From positions 744,001 to 808,000 of the forward strand of contig NZ_NEVS01000001.1 of NCBI RefSeq assembly GCF_002261215.1: a stretch of 64,000 bases of DNA, in the 5' to 3' direction. Origin of the DNA: Bordetella genomosp. 11 (GTDB lineage Bacteria > Pseudomonadota > Gammaproteobacteria > Burkholderiales > Burkholderiaceae_B). Under the pieces are notes generated by a model, which saw only the letters and a program-made list of their open reading frames with translations, was not told where the DNA came from and searched no databases. Position numbers and translations under genes: made by a program. This document shows, one piece after another, positions 25,208 to 33,855 of the stretch. How positions within the stretch are numbered: the first letter of the stretch is position 1; every line of letters starts with the position of its first letter.

Positions 25208-26152
25208 TCAGGAGCGGCTGCGTATTCTTGCGCGCCGCTCCGGGGACGTTCCCCGGACCTTGTCCGGAAAAACGGCCAGCAGCCACTCGATGAAGACGCG
25301 CAGCCGGTGTGTCACGTAACGGTTCTGCGGGTAGACGACATGGAACGGATAGGGCGGAGGCTGCCAGCCGCCCAGGACCTCTACTAGCAACCCCGCCTCG
25401 ATGGCCGGCCGGGCGGAGGACGCGAATGTCTGGATGATCCCCAGCCCCGCGATCCCCGCCGCGAAATGCGCGTTGCTTTCGTTGATACCGATACGGTGCG
25501 CGATCTTGATGTCGATTTGTTCGCCCGCTTTCTGGAATCGGAAAGGCATGGCCCGGCCGTTCTGGGGCGAGACGTAGGCGATCAGCCGATGCCCGTTTTC
25601 GAGTTCCCGCGGATATGCCGGAACGCCGAACTGCTTCAAATACGCCGGCGCGGCACACGTGACCATCATGGCATCGCCGATATGGCGCGCGACCAGCGAC
25701 GAGTTGGCCAAGGGGCCGCCCCGAATCACGCAATCGACATTGTCGCCGACGAGATCCACCGCGCGATCGGCCACGCCCAGTTCGATACGGATGTCCGGAT
25801 AACGCGACATGAAGTCCGGAAGCAAGGGAATCAGGACATCGCGCGCGGTGAGTCCGCCCACATCCACGCGCAGGTTGCCGCGCGGCGTGCCTCGCGTGGC
25901 ATTGAAGGATGCGTCGATGTCCGCCAGGTCGTTCAGGATGCGGGTGGCCTTCGCGTAGTAGTCCTGGCCTTCCGGCGTGACCGTGACTTTGCGCGTGGTC
26001 CGCTGCAACAGCTTGACGCCCAGATGCGCCTCGAGCTCCTGTACCAGCTTGCTCATGGTCGCATTCGGCATATCCAGCGAATCGGCGGCCCGCGTAAAGC
26101 TGCCCGCTTCCACCACGCGGGCGAATGCCCGCATTGCGGATAACTGATCCAT
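25208..26152 (-). CDS. LysR-family regulator of the divergent SDR
   Basis: A 314-residue LysR-type regulator. Residues 1-60 hold the winged HTH (ADSLDMPNATMSKLVQELEAHLGVKLLQRTTRKVTVT), followed by the two-lobed effector domain. It resembles the CrgA/DmlR-like group that is often encoded back to back with an oxidoreductase it controls. Here that gene is the SDR at 26351, across a 198-bp shared gap that contains an 8-bp inverted repeat. The effector is unknown. Confidence 0.92.
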   Translation of the reverse strand: MDQLSAMRAFARVVEAGSFTRAADSLDMPNATMSKLVQELEAHLGVKLLQRTTRKVTVTPEGQDYYAKATRILNDLADIDASFNATRGTPRGNLRVDVGGLTARDVLIPLLPDFMSRYPDIRIELGVADRAVDLVGDNVDCVIRGGPLANSSLVARHIGDAMMVTCAAPAYLKQFGVPAYPRELENGHRLIAYVSPQNGRAMPFRFQKAGEQIDIKIAHRIGINESNAHFAAGIAGLGIIQTFASSARPAIEAGLLVEVLGGWQPPPYPFHVVYPQNRYVTHRLRVFIEWLLAVFPDKVRGTSPERRARIRSRS

Positions 26153-26195
26153 GCAACGGCCTCGTCAGTATCTGTCCGCCGAAGATTATACATAT

Positions 26196-26224
26196 TGGTG
26201 GATAGTAATTTCATTAATCCACCA
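26196..26224. promoter_or_regulatory. Inverted repeat in the LysR/SDR divergent promoter
   Basis: TGGTGGAT (26196-26203) and ATCCACCA (26217-26224) are perfect 8-bp arms with a 13-bp AT-rich spacer, located 44 bp from the LysR start and 127 bp from the SDR start. The position fits a LysR recognition site controlling both genes. Confidence 0.55.
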
Positions 26225-26350
26225 TTTATAAATAAATTGGCGGTGATTAAAGTTCAGTCCACGCACTGCGCGAAGACACCGGCACAAAACGGGCCGCCGG
26301 CGACTTCGATGCGGACATCCCGACTTTCCCATCACGAAACGGAGCAGATC

Positions 26351-27100
26351 ATGAACGAACAACTGAATGGCAAGATTGCCCTGGTCACGGGCGGCAGCAC
26401 CGGCATCGGCCTGGCGGCCGCCCGCGAATTGGCGGCGCGCGGCGCGCGCGTCTTCATCACGGGCCGGCGTCAGGCGGAGCTGGATGCCGCCGTGGCGCTG
26501 ATCGGCCCCGCCGCGACGGCGATCCGCGCGGATGCGTCGGTGCTGTCGGACCTGGACGCCGTGTACGCGCAGATCGCCAGGACGGCCGGCAAGCTGGACA
26601 TCCTGTTCGCCAACGCGGGCGGCGGGGACATGATGCCGCTGGGCGCGATCACGGAGGAGCATTTCGACCGCATCTTCGGTACCAATGTGCGCGGCGTGCT
26701 GTTCACCGTGCAAAAGGCCTTGCCCCTGCTGACGGATGGCGCTTCGGTGATCCTGACCTCGTCGGTGACGTCGGTAAAGGGAACCGCCAGTTTCAGCGTC
26801 TACAGCGCGAGCAAGGCGGCGGTGCGCAATTTCGCGCGCTCATGGGCACTGGACCTGAAGGACCGCGGCATCCGCGTCAACGCGGTCAGCCCCGGGCCGA
26901 TCCGTACGCCGGGCCTGGGCGGCCTGGTGCCGGACGATGCCCGCCAGGGCCTGTATGACGCGCTGGCCGCGCAGGTGCCGCTGGGCCGCCTTGGCGAGCC
27001 GGAGGAAATCGGCAAGGCCGTGGCCTTCCTGGCTTCCGATTCGGCCAGCTATATCAATGGCACCGAGCTGTTCGTCGACGGCGGCATGGCCCAGGTCTGA
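26351..27100 (+). CDS. SDR family oxidoreductase
   Basis: A 249-residue short-chain dehydrogenase with TGGSTGIGLA at residues 14-23, NAGG at about 88-91, and catalytic Ser, Tyr and Lys in SSVTSVKGTASFSVYSASKAA, ending INGTELFVDGGMAQV. It is the common glucose/ribitol-dehydrogenase-like type found next to a LysR repressor in many proteobacteria, where it often answers electrophile or toxin stress. ATG 26351 has GGAG six bases upstream. It converges with the argE-like gene, only 19 bp away. Confidence 0.92.
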   Translation: MNEQLNGKIALVTGGSTGIGLAAARELAARGARVFITGRRQAELDAAVALIGPAATAIRADASVLSDLDAVYAQIARTAGKLDILFANAGGGDMMPLGAITEEHFDRIFGTNVRGVLFTVQKALPLLTDGASVILTSSVTSVKGTASFSVYSASKAAVRNFARSWALDLKDRGIRVNAVSPGPIRTPGLGGLVPDDARQGLYDALAAQVPLGRLGEPEEIGKAVAFLASDSASYINGTELFVDGGMAQV

Positions 27101-27119
27101 GCAAGCGCGGCCGGGTGGG

Positions 27120-28295
27120 CTACTGGCAAAGATGGTCCACAAGCCGCGCCAGCATGCGGTCGCAAGCCTCGATCTGCGACACTTCCACGTACTCGTCGGC
27201 CTTGTGGGCCACTTCGATGCTGCCCGGCCCGCAGACCAGCACGGTCGTGTCGTTCCACTGTTGCCGGAAAAGCCCGCCTTCGGTGCCGAAGGCAACCTTG
27301 GTGGTGGGGGTGTCCGGCGGCAGCAGCGAAGCGAGCAACCGCACGGCGGGCGAGTCCTCTGGCGTGGACAGTCCCGGATAGGCATTGACCAGATGGACTT
27401 CGGGCGGCGCGGCGTCCGGCAATGCCCTGGCGTCACGCATGCGCGATCCAGTCCGTTCCAGCACGCGTTCGAGGATATGCGCGGGGTCGTCCTGGGCAAC
27501 GGCGCGGATCTCGAAGTCCACCGCGCATTCTTCGGGGACGATGTTCAGCGCGGTGCCTCCGCGTATGGTGCCGGCATGAACCGTGGAGTACGGAATGGCG
27601 TATCCGGCTTCGCGCGGGCCGTTCGCGGCGAGCTCCTCCTGCACGTCTCGCAGCGCGCCGACGAGATCGGCCGCGGTGTGTATGGCGTTCACGAAGCGGG
27701 GCGCCAGTCCGGAATGGCCGGCCTGGCCGCAGCACAAGGCGCGGTAGGCGGCCTTGCCCTTGTGGCCCGTGCCGATTTTCATGAGCGTCGGCTCTCCGAC
27801 CAGGCAGAGCGAGGGCGCGGGCTGCATGTCGGCCAGCGCGCGGATCAGGTGCCGTACGCCGACGCAGCCGATTTCCTCGTCGAACGACAGCGCCAGTTGC
27901 AGCGGCCGTTTGAGCGGGCGTCCGGACGCATGGATCATGGCCATCACCGCGCATGCCACGAAGCCTTTCATATCCGAACTGCCGCGGCCATAGATGCGGC
28001 CCTCCCGTTCGGTCGCTTCGAACGGCGGGACGGTCCATGGCTGGCCGCTGGCGGGCACGACATCGGTGTGGCCCGATAGCATTACGCCGGGTTCGCTCTC
28101 CGGTCCCACGGACGCGAACAGATTGCATCGGCTGGGGTCCTGGGGGTCGGCGACGATCATGGATGCGATGCCCGCGTCCTGCAGCAACTCCTGTACACGT
28201 GCCATCAGATCGGCATTGGGCGTCATCGTGACCGAGGGGAAGGCGATCAGTTCGCGCAACAGTGCGACGCTGGTGGAGGGCGAAGGCTGGGTCAT
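27120..28295 (-). CDS. argE: ArgE/DapE-type M20 deacylase (acetylornithine deacetylase-like)
   Basis: A 391-residue M20 metallopeptidase-fold enzyme that hydrolyses N-acyl amino acids, most like acetylornithine deacetylase. Metal-site motifs are visible: SGHTDVVP (first His-x-Asp), GRGSSDMKGF (bridging Asp), FDEEIGC (catalytic Glu plus ligand) and the late AHKADEYV. A dimerisation lid lies between. Its setting beside RidA, DUF1028 and an ABC importer suggests that it deacylates an imported N-acyl compound rather than serving arginine synthesis. That reading is inferred from context. It is 75 bp downstream of the LysR gene on the same strand. Confidence 0.85.
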   Translation of the reverse strand: MTQPSPSTSVALLRELIAFPSVTMTPNADLMARVQELLQDAGIASMIVADPQDPSRCNLFASVGPESEPGVMLSGHTDVVPASGQPWTVPPFEATEREGRIYGRGSSDMKGFVACAVMAMIHASGRPLKRPLQLALSFDEEIGCVGVRHLIRALADMQPAPSLCLVGEPTLMKIGTGHKGKAAYRALCCGQAGHSGLAPRFVNAIHTAADLVGALRDVQEELAANGPREAGYAIPYSTVHAGTIRGGTALNIVPEECAVDFEIRAVAQDDPAHILERVLERTGSRMRDARALPDAAPPEVHLVNAYPGLSTPEDSPAVRLLASLLPPDTPTTKVAFGTEGGLFRQQWNDTTVLVCGPGSIEVAHKADEYVEVSQIEACDRMLARLVDHLCQ

Positions 28296-28370
28296 GGCTG
28301 TGCTAATGGCGATAAGGCCCTGACGGCGCGCCGCCGAAGGCCGGAAGTAAAGGGAAGCACGCGGGCAGCC

Positions 28371-29348
28371 TCATGGGGCCTGGTCCTCTGCGGTGCCGGA
28401 GATATAAGGATCGAAGAAGCTGGCGGCGCTCATGCCCGGGATGTACTGGTCCGAGATATAGGCGCGGCAGCGCTGCACGAAGGCCTGTGCCAGGCGGGAG
28501 GGTTTCATGGGCTTGTAGGTGGCCATCCCCAGCAGCATGGGGCGGTGTTCGCCGGCCAGGCGCAGCCGCACGAGCCGCTTGCCATCCAGGGATTGGGTCG
28601 AGCGCGGGCGCACATTGAAAAGCGCATAGCCTATGCCGTTGGCGGCCATGGACCGTACGACGTCCTCGGACCGCGAGCGCGCCACGACATTGGGCTCCAG
28701 GCCGGCCTTGGCGAACAGCGACATGAAGTACTCCCTGCTCATGGGAAGATCCAGCAGCACCAGGGGCTGCTGGGCCAGTTCGTCCAGCGTCACGGCGATC
28801 TGCTGGGCGAGCGGGTGCAGCTCGCTTACCAGCACATGGGGCGGCAGATGGGCCAGTGTCTCGAATTGGATCTCTTCGCCCAGCTGCAGGTCGTAGGTGA
28901 TGGCGACGTCGACGTCCAGCGTATGCAGCTTGCCGATGAGTTCCTGCTGGTCGCCCTCGACCATGTGCAGTTCGACTTTCTGGAACGCCCGCGAAAAACC
29001 GAAGATGACCTCCGGCGCGATCATCGCCGCGAGCGACTGGAAGCAGCCCACGCGCAGCACGCCCTGGATGGTGTCGCTCGATACGGACGCGATCCCATAC
29101 AGCCGGGACGCGCGTTCGAGCAGGTCTTCGCATTCCTGCATCACTTCCGTCCCCAGGATGGTCAGCGCGAGACCCTTGGACGGATGCCGTACGAACAATT
29201 GCACGCCCAGCTCGGTTTCGATGTGGGCGATGGCGGCCGAAATGGAAGGCGGGGAAATATGGATCTGGGCGGAGGCCGACGCGATACTGCCGTGTTTGGC
29301 GGTAGCTACGAAGTACTCCATCTGCCGCAGGGAAATGCGATTGAGCAT
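28371..29348 (-). CDS. LysR-family regulator of the ABC/RidA cluster
   Basis: A 325-residue LysR-type regulator: the N-terminal HTH (SIASASAQIHISPPSISAAIAHIETELGVQLF) starts at residue 20, and a periplasmic-binding-like effector domain follows (IQGVLRVGCFQSLAAMIAPE). The long C-terminus (TYKPMKPSRLAQAFVQRCRAYI) is unlike the CynR type. It lies between the argE-like and DUF1028 genes, all on the same strand. A perfect T-N11-A palindrome at 30775-30787 in the neighbouring divergent promoter is the best candidate target. The 182 bp upstream of it hold no gene. Confidence 0.9.
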   Translation of the reverse strand: MLNRISLRQMEYFVATAKHGSIASASAQIHISPPSISAAIAHIETELGVQLFVRHPSKGLALTILGTEVMQECEDLLERASRLYGIASVSSDTIQGVLRVGCFQSLAAMIAPEVIFGFSRAFQKVELHMVEGDQQELIGKLHTLDVDVAITYDLQLGEEIQFETLAHLPPHVLVSELHPLAQQIAVTLDELAQQPLVLLDLPMSREYFMSLFAKAGLEPNVVARSRSEDVVRSMAANGIGYALFNVRPRSTQSLDGKRLVRLRLAGEHRPMLLGMATYKPMKPSRLAQAFVQRCRAYISDQYIPGMSAASFFDPYISGTAEDQAP

Positions 29349-29530
29349 GGTGCAGGGAGAGAACGTAATCGGGTGGGCGTGGATGCCGGTCGGAGCAACC
29401 GCCCGCGGGACCCTCGACCGGCCCCGCACCCCTGTGGCGATCCGCGCGGCACGATATCGCAGTGTATCCACATATGCCCGCGGCGTGGCCGCCGCCACCG
29501 TTGCGCGGGGTCCGCTCCCGGACGCGCCGG

Positions 29531-30202
29531 TCAGAGATCGCCGGGCACACCGAAACTGGGCGCCGCGCGCGGATCGCGCGCGCGCGTGATGTAGTCCTCT
29601 ACCTGGGGTTCGTATACCTTCCAGGCCTCGTACAGTGCTTCCACCGGACCTGTTTCCACCCAGTCCATGCGCAGGTCGACGATGGGCCAGTCCAGGTCGG
29701 CATAGACCAGCAGCCCGGCGGAATGAACCGGCCCCGCCTCGCCGCCCGCGGCCTGTCCCGCCAGCAGGGCCTGCATCAGGCGTTCGGCCAGCGTGCCCCG
29801 CGCCTGCTCGAATGCCGCCAGCATGGCGGCGGGGACGTCGAGCGACGCCAGCATATTGCCGGCGCAGGCGGCATCCCGGCCGGCCGCGCTCGCCAGCGTG
29901 CCCAGCGCGCTGCTGCCCGTGTAGATGGCCGGCGGGTGGCTGCCGTCGATGGCCATGAGCTGCCGGTACTCGATATATGGGCGCTGGCGCAGGCCGGCGA
30001 GCGCCTGTTCGGGCGTCTGGCCGGCGGCCATCGCATCCAGCGCCAGCGGGCCCAGGGCGGGATCGGTGATGTTCTGGCTGGCCGCCGCCCCGACACCGGC
30101 GCGGGCACGGATGCAGCGCGCGGCGACGGCGGGCGAAGAGGAGGAAACCGCGGCGCCGAACTGGCCGGATGCCGGGCAGCGGGCGACGATCGAGAAAGTC
30201 AT
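29531..30202 (-). CDS. DUF1028 domain protein (Ntn-hydrolase-like)
   Basis: A 223-residue DUF1028 protein. The N-terminus MTFSIVARCPASGQFGAAVSS and ARAGVGAAASQNITDP are the usual opening strands of this Ntn-hydrolase-like family. The C-terminal WPIVDLRMDWVETGPVEAL is its second conserved block. No peptidoglycan-binding extension is present. DUF1028 genes often neighbour RidA genes, as here (21 bp apart), and they have been placed in purine or amine nitrogen pathways, but no reaction is established. It is the second gene of the RidA-DUF1028 pair. Confidence 0.88.
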   Translation of the reverse strand: MTFSIVARCPASGQFGAAVSSSSPAVAARCIRARAGVGAAASQNITDPALGPLALDAMAAGQTPEQALAGLRQRPYIEYRQLMAIDGSHPPAIYTGSSALGTLASAAGRDAACAGNMLASLDVPAAMLAAFEQARGTLAERLMQALLAGQAAGGEAGPVHSAGLLVYADLDWPIVDLRMDWVETGPVEALYEAWKVYEPQVEDYITRARDPRAAPSFGVPGDL

Positions 30203-30223
30203 GGCGGGAACCCCGGTCGGATG

Positions 30224-30637
30224 TCAGTCGGGAATGACGGCGGTCGCGTCGATTTCCACCAGCCACTCCGGGCGGGCCAGGGCCGACACCACAATGCCGG
30301 TGGAAACCGGAAAGACGCCCTTGAGCCAGCGTCCGACCACGCGGTAGACCGCTTCGCGATAGCGCGGGTCGATGATGTAGATGGTGATCTTGCAGATATG
30401 TTCGAGCTCTCCGCCGGCTTCCTTCAGCAGCATGGCGATATTCGCCATGGCCTGTTCGGCCTGGCCCGCGGCGTCGCCGATACACACGCTTTCGGAGGTG
30501 TCCAGGTTCTGGCCGATCTGCCCGCGCAGGAACACGGTGCTGCCCCGGGCCACCACGGCCTGGCACAGATCGTTGTCCAGGTTCTGCTCGGGATAGGTCG
30601 CCTTGGTATTGAAGGTGCGGATGCGGGTGTGTTTCAT
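30224..30637 (-). CDS. RidA/Rid-family protein lacking the usual catalytic Arg
   Basis: A 137-residue YjgF/YER057c/UK114 (Rid) protein, a trimer that in RidA hydrolyses reactive enamines and imines. Core motifs are present (FLRGQIGQNLDT, QAEQAMANIAMLLKEAGG, VEIDATAVI). However, the position matching Arg105 of E. coli RidA, normally in P-x-R-S, reads PVST here, so Arg is replaced by Ser. It therefore belongs to a non-RidA Rid subgroup and may not act as an enamine deaminase. ATG 30637 begins at the usual family start. It is the first gene of the minus-strand operon, divergent from the ABC transporter. Confidence 0.88.
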   Translation of the reverse strand: MKHTRIRTFNTKATYPEQNLDNDLCQAVVARGSTVFLRGQIGQNLDTSESVCIGDAAGQAEQAMANIAMLLKEAGGELEHICKITIYIIDPRYREAVYRVVGRWLKGVFPVSTGIVVSALARPEWLVEIDATAVIPD

Positions 30638-30963
30638 GGCTGGGTAGGGGTAGGTTGGCTCGGATGTCCGTGTCGCCGCGCGGGTCCGCGCCGTGGCGAG
30701 TCCGCCGGACCGCATGGACGCCATGGTCGATCCAAGCGGCGGCCGTGCCTATTTGTTTTTTCCGGGGGACTGTCTCGGAAATTCCGACCCGCCCGCGCGG
30801 GGCGTCAGGGTTAACACCACTGTCCCCGCCCCGGCCATGGGCGCGTCAGGAAATGCGAGCCATGCCCAAGGAAAAGGCGACTTGGCCCGGCGATGGGTCT
30901 ATCCGATCATTTGCGCTCGATCGGAAGCATTCAAGCGCATCAACACAGCACAAGGGGATTGCA
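30638..30963. promoter_or_regulatory. Divergent control region, RidA operon and ABC transporter
   Basis: These 326 bp carry no credible gene. Translations in all frames lack family features or a ribosome site. The notable element is TCGGAAATTCCGA at 30775-30787, a perfect palindrome of exactly T-N11-A form, the classic LysR recognition pattern, placed between the RidA start (30637) and the binding-protein start (30964). A T-run lies just upstream of it at about 30754-30761. Confidence 0.55.
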
Positions 30964-31989
30964 ATGGTTCGAAAGCTTATATCGGCGGGGATCCTCGCCA
31001 GCGCGATGTTCGCCACCGTGGCGTGCGCGGAGGACGCCTTGGTCATCAGCACCTGGGGCGGCAGCTTCCGGGATCTGATCGACGAGAACATCGGCAAGGA
31101 ATTCACGCGCCAGACGGGCGTGCCGGTCAAGTACATCACCGGTGGCACGATAGACCGGCTGAACAAGGCCAAGCTGGCCACCAAGCCCGAAAGCGATATT
31201 ACGTTCACCACCTCGCACATCGGCTGGCTTTACGTCAATGCCGGCCTGTACGAAAAGCTGGATACGAGCAAGCTGCCGAACTATTCGCATCTGGTCGACC
31301 GCGCGAAGATCAGCCCGTATCACATCGGCAGCTGGGCCTATGTGTACACCATCGGCTACCGTCCTGACCTGGTGCCGCCGGGCATCAAGTTCGATAGCTG
31401 GAACGACCTGTGGAACCCGGCGCTCAAGGGCAAGATTTCCGCGCCGGACTTCGACCCCAGCCACATCATCACCGTCGCCGCGATGCTGTCCGGCGGCGAT
31501 GCGGCCACGTGGCAAAAGGGCGAGGAAAAGCTCAAGGCGCTGAAGCCCAATTTCAAGGCCTTCTACACCAACGACGCGAATAGCCAGCAACTGATCGCCA
31601 CCGGGGAAACGCCCGTGCAGGTCCTGCTCTCCATGAACGCGTACTACATGATCGGGCAGGGCGTTCCCATCAAGGTCGTCATCCCGAAAGAGGGCACCGT
31701 GCTGGGCGTGGACACCATGGGCATCATGAAGGGCAGCACCAAGGTAGACCTGGCGTACAAGTTCATGAACATCGCCCTGTCGCCCGAGGTCCAGGCCAAG
31801 ATCGTCGCCTACAAAAAAGCCAGCCCGGTGGTGGATAACGCCAAGGTCTCGGCCGAGGACGCCGCCTTGCCGGGCGTGTTCACCACCAAGCAGCAATGGG
31901 ATACCCAGGCCATCGTCATCGACGACAAGCTGCGCGCGGAAAAGACCGCCGAGTGGCGCAAGTGGTTCACCGAGAACATCATGAACTGA
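30964..31989 (+). CDS. ABC transporter periplasmic binding protein (PotD/Fbp-like)
   Basis: A 341-residue extracytoplasmic solute-binding protein of the spermidine/putrescine-iron family (SBP_bac_8/PotD fold). A signal peptide, MVRKLISAGILASAMFATV, is cleaved after ACA. The mature part begins ALVISTWGGSFRDLI, diagnostic for the polyamine/opine-type receptors, and contains LGVDTMGIMKGS and the hinge strands. It is the first gene of the binding protein-permease-permease operon. The ligand is probably a polyamine-like or small amine/carboxylate compound, given RidA and the deacylase opposite. A strong hairpin follows the stop. Confidence 0.9.
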   Translation: MVRKLISAGILASAMFATVACAEDALVISTWGGSFRDLIDENIGKEFTRQTGVPVKYITGGTIDRLNKAKLATKPESDITFTTSHIGWLYVNAGLYEKLDTSKLPNYSHLVDRAKISPYHIGSWAYVYTIGYRPDLVPPGIKFDSWNDLWNPALKGKISAPDFDPSHIITVAAMLSGGDAATWQKGEEKLKALKPNFKAFYTNDANSQQLIATGETPVQVLLSMNAYYMIGQGVPIKVVIPKEGTVLGVDTMGIMKGSTKVDLAYKFMNIALSPEVQAKIVAYKKASPVVDNAKVSAEDAALPGVFTTKQQWDTQAIVIDDKLRAEKTAEWRKWFTENIMN

Positions 31990-32026
31990 TGGCGCGGCAT
32001 GCGCAGGCGCGGAGTCGCGGCAGGCG

Positions 32027-32058
32027 GTCCTGCCGGGACGTTCGCGCTCCGGCAGGAC
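32027..32058 (+). other. Strong intercistronic hairpin between binding protein and permease
   Basis: GTCCTGCCGG (32027-32036) and CCGGCAGGAC (32049-32058) form a perfect 10-bp stem with a 12-base loop and no U-run. It lies in the 94-bp gap between the binding-protein and permease genes. Such structures commonly protect the 3' end of the abundant binding-protein mRNA and lower permease output. Confidence 0.6.
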
Positions 32059-32083
32059 AACGTAGACGAAAACGGATGGCGTT

Positions 32084-32938
32084 ATGGAATCGCGTTCGGG
32101 GCTGAGAGGATGGCTGATATCGCCGGCGGGCTTTATCGCGCTGTGCATATGCGCCGCGCTGATAACGGTGTTCCAGTACAGCCTGCGCGCCTTCGTGCCG
32201 GGATCGATGGACGTCGGCGGCCTGACGCTGGCGAACTTCACCGGGCTGGACAAGCCGATCTATCTGGAGGCGTTCGCCAATACGTTCCTGCTGAGCCTGG
32301 AGACCACGGTCTGTTCGCTGCTGGCGGCATATCCGCTGGCCTACGCGCTGGTGCGCGTGCGCAATCGCTTCCTGAAGTCCTTCATCCTGATCGTCTCGAT
32401 CACGCCGCTGTTCCTGGGCGAGATCGTCCGCACCTATTCCTGGATCATCGTCCTGGGCAGCAACGGCTTCATCAATACCGTGCTGCGCAAGCTGGGTGTG
32501 CTGGACCAGCCGCTGAACCTGATGTTCACCCATGTCGGCGTGCTGGTCGCGCTGGTGCATGTGACGATCCCGGTCGTCGTGCTCATGCTGGCCACCGCGA
32601 TCTCGCACATCGACCGGGATTACGAGAAGGCCGCCCAGAGCCTGGGCAGCGGCCCGGTGCGCACCTTCCTGACGGTGACGCTGCCGCTGTCCATGCCGGG
32701 CATCCTGGCCAGTATCACCACCTCTTTCGCCTGGACTTTCAGTGCCTTCGCCACGCCGCAGATGATAGGCGGCGGGCGCGTGCCGACGATCTCCACGCTG
32801 GTGTACCAGCTTGGATTTTCTTCCATGAATTTCCCCCTGGCGGCCAGCCTGAGCGTCGCCGGCCTGGCATTGACGGTGGTTTCCCTGCTGCTGCTGGGCA
32901 GGGTGACGCGCCGGCTGAAAAGCACGACGGACCATTGA
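32084..32938 (+). CDS. ABC transporter permease (PotB-like)
   Basis: A 284-residue inner-membrane permease with six helices. The EAA loop that docks the ATPase reads YEKAAQSLGSGPVRTFLTVTLPLSMPGI (residues about 181-208). The architecture and length match the first permease of PotB-like spermidine/putrescine and related importers. A ribosome site is weak (GGATGG). The next permease starts one base after its stop, so the two are translationally coupled and surely form a heterodimer. Confidence 0.92.
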   Translation: MESRSGLRGWLISPAGFIALCICAALITVFQYSLRAFVPGSMDVGGLTLANFTGLDKPIYLEAFANTFLLSLETTVCSLLAAYPLAYALVRVRNRFLKSFILIVSITPLFLGEIVRTYSWIIVLGSNGFINTVLRKLGVLDQPLNLMFTHVGVLVALVHVTIPVVVLMLATAISHIDRDYEKAAQSLGSGPVRTFLTVTLPLSMPGILASITTSFAWTFSAFATPQMIGGGRVPTISTLVYQLGFSSMNFPLAASLSVAGLALTVVSLLLLGRVTRRLKSTTDH

Positions 32939-32939
32939 T

Positions 32940-33761
32940 ATGAAAATACGTAACGCCACGCCGTTCTGGCTGCGCATCGGCGCGCCGCTGCTGGTGGGCA
33001 TCCTGCTCGCCTTCGTGCTGCTGCCCGTGGTGGTAGTCACCCTGGCTTCCTTCAACGACAAGGCGCTGCTCAGTTTCCCGCCGGCGGCGTGGTCCTGGCG
33101 CTGGTTCGACCGGGTCTTCACGTATCCGGACTTCAAGGACGGTTTCCGCGCCAGCCTGGTCGTCACCATCTGGTCCTCGGTGCTGGCGCTGGTGATCGGC
33201 ACGGCATTGGCGATCGCGGTCAAGCGATTGGAGTTCCCCGGCAAGCACGCCCTGCAGGCCGTCCTGCTCTCGCCGCTGGTGATCCCGCATTTCACGCTGG
33301 GACTGGGCCTGCTTATCCTGGTGGCGCAGCTCAAGCTGGATCGCGGTTATGCCATCGTGATCCTTTGCCACATCATGCTGGTGCTGCCCTTCGTGCTGCG
33401 CAGCGTCTACGTTTCGATGGAGAACCTGGACGAACGGCTGGAGCACAGCGCCGCAAGCCTGGGCGCGTCCCCCGTGCGCGTGCTGTTCACGATCACGGTG
33501 CCGCTGCTCGCGCCGGGGCTGTTCGGCGGCTGGCTGTTCGCAGCCATTATGTCCTTCAGCGAATTCACCGCCTCGCTATTCGTCACGACCCAGAGCACCC
33601 AGACGCTGCCCGTATTCATGTACAACTACGTGCGCGAGTTCGCGGACCCCACCTTGGCCGCCTTGTCGGTCGTCTATATCGCGGTGACGGCCAGCGTGCT
33701 GGCGTTCGCGAATTACTTCCTGGGCCTGGGGAAAATCCTCAATATCGAGGAAACCCGCTAG
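32940..33761 (+). CDS. ABC transporter permease (PotC-like)
   Basis: A 273-residue permease, six helices, with the EAA loop LEHSAASLGASPVRVLFTITVPLLAPGL. It resembles PotC, the second permease of polyamine-type importers. It ends the plus-strand operon, which contains no ATPase. The ATP-binding subunit is probably the gene at 36945-38066, which heads the convergent minus-strand operon. A symmetric terminator separates the two operons at 33808-33842. Confidence 0.92.
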   Translation: MKIRNATPFWLRIGAPLLVGILLAFVLLPVVVVTLASFNDKALLSFPPAAWSWRWFDRVFTYPDFKDGFRASLVVTIWSSVLALVIGTALAIAVKRLEFPGKHALQAVLLSPLVIPHFTLGLGLLILVAQLKLDRGYAIVILCHIMLVLPFVLRSVYVSMENLDERLEHSAASLGASPVRVLFTITVPLLAPGLFGGWLFAAIMSFSEFTASLFVTTQSTQTLPVFMYNYVREFADPTLAALSVVYIAVTASVLAFANYFLGLGKILNIEETR

Positions 33762-33807
33762 GCGGCTGGGGCCGGCGGGCGCTTCGCGCGAGCGTGCGGC
33801 ACGTGAA

Positions 33808-33842
33808 ATGCCAATGCGGCGGCATGGCAGCCGCATTGGCAT
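33808..33842. terminator. Bidirectional hairpin terminator between convergent operons
   Basis: ATGCCAATGCGGC (33808-33820) and GCCGCATTGGCAT (33830-33842) form a perfect 13-bp stem with a 9-base loop. It lies midway in the 94-bp gap between the permease stop (33761) and the dehydrogenase stop (33856), where a terminator serving both strands is expected. No U-run follows on either side. Confidence 0.7.
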
Positions 33843-33855
33843 GGGGGGCGTTCAA

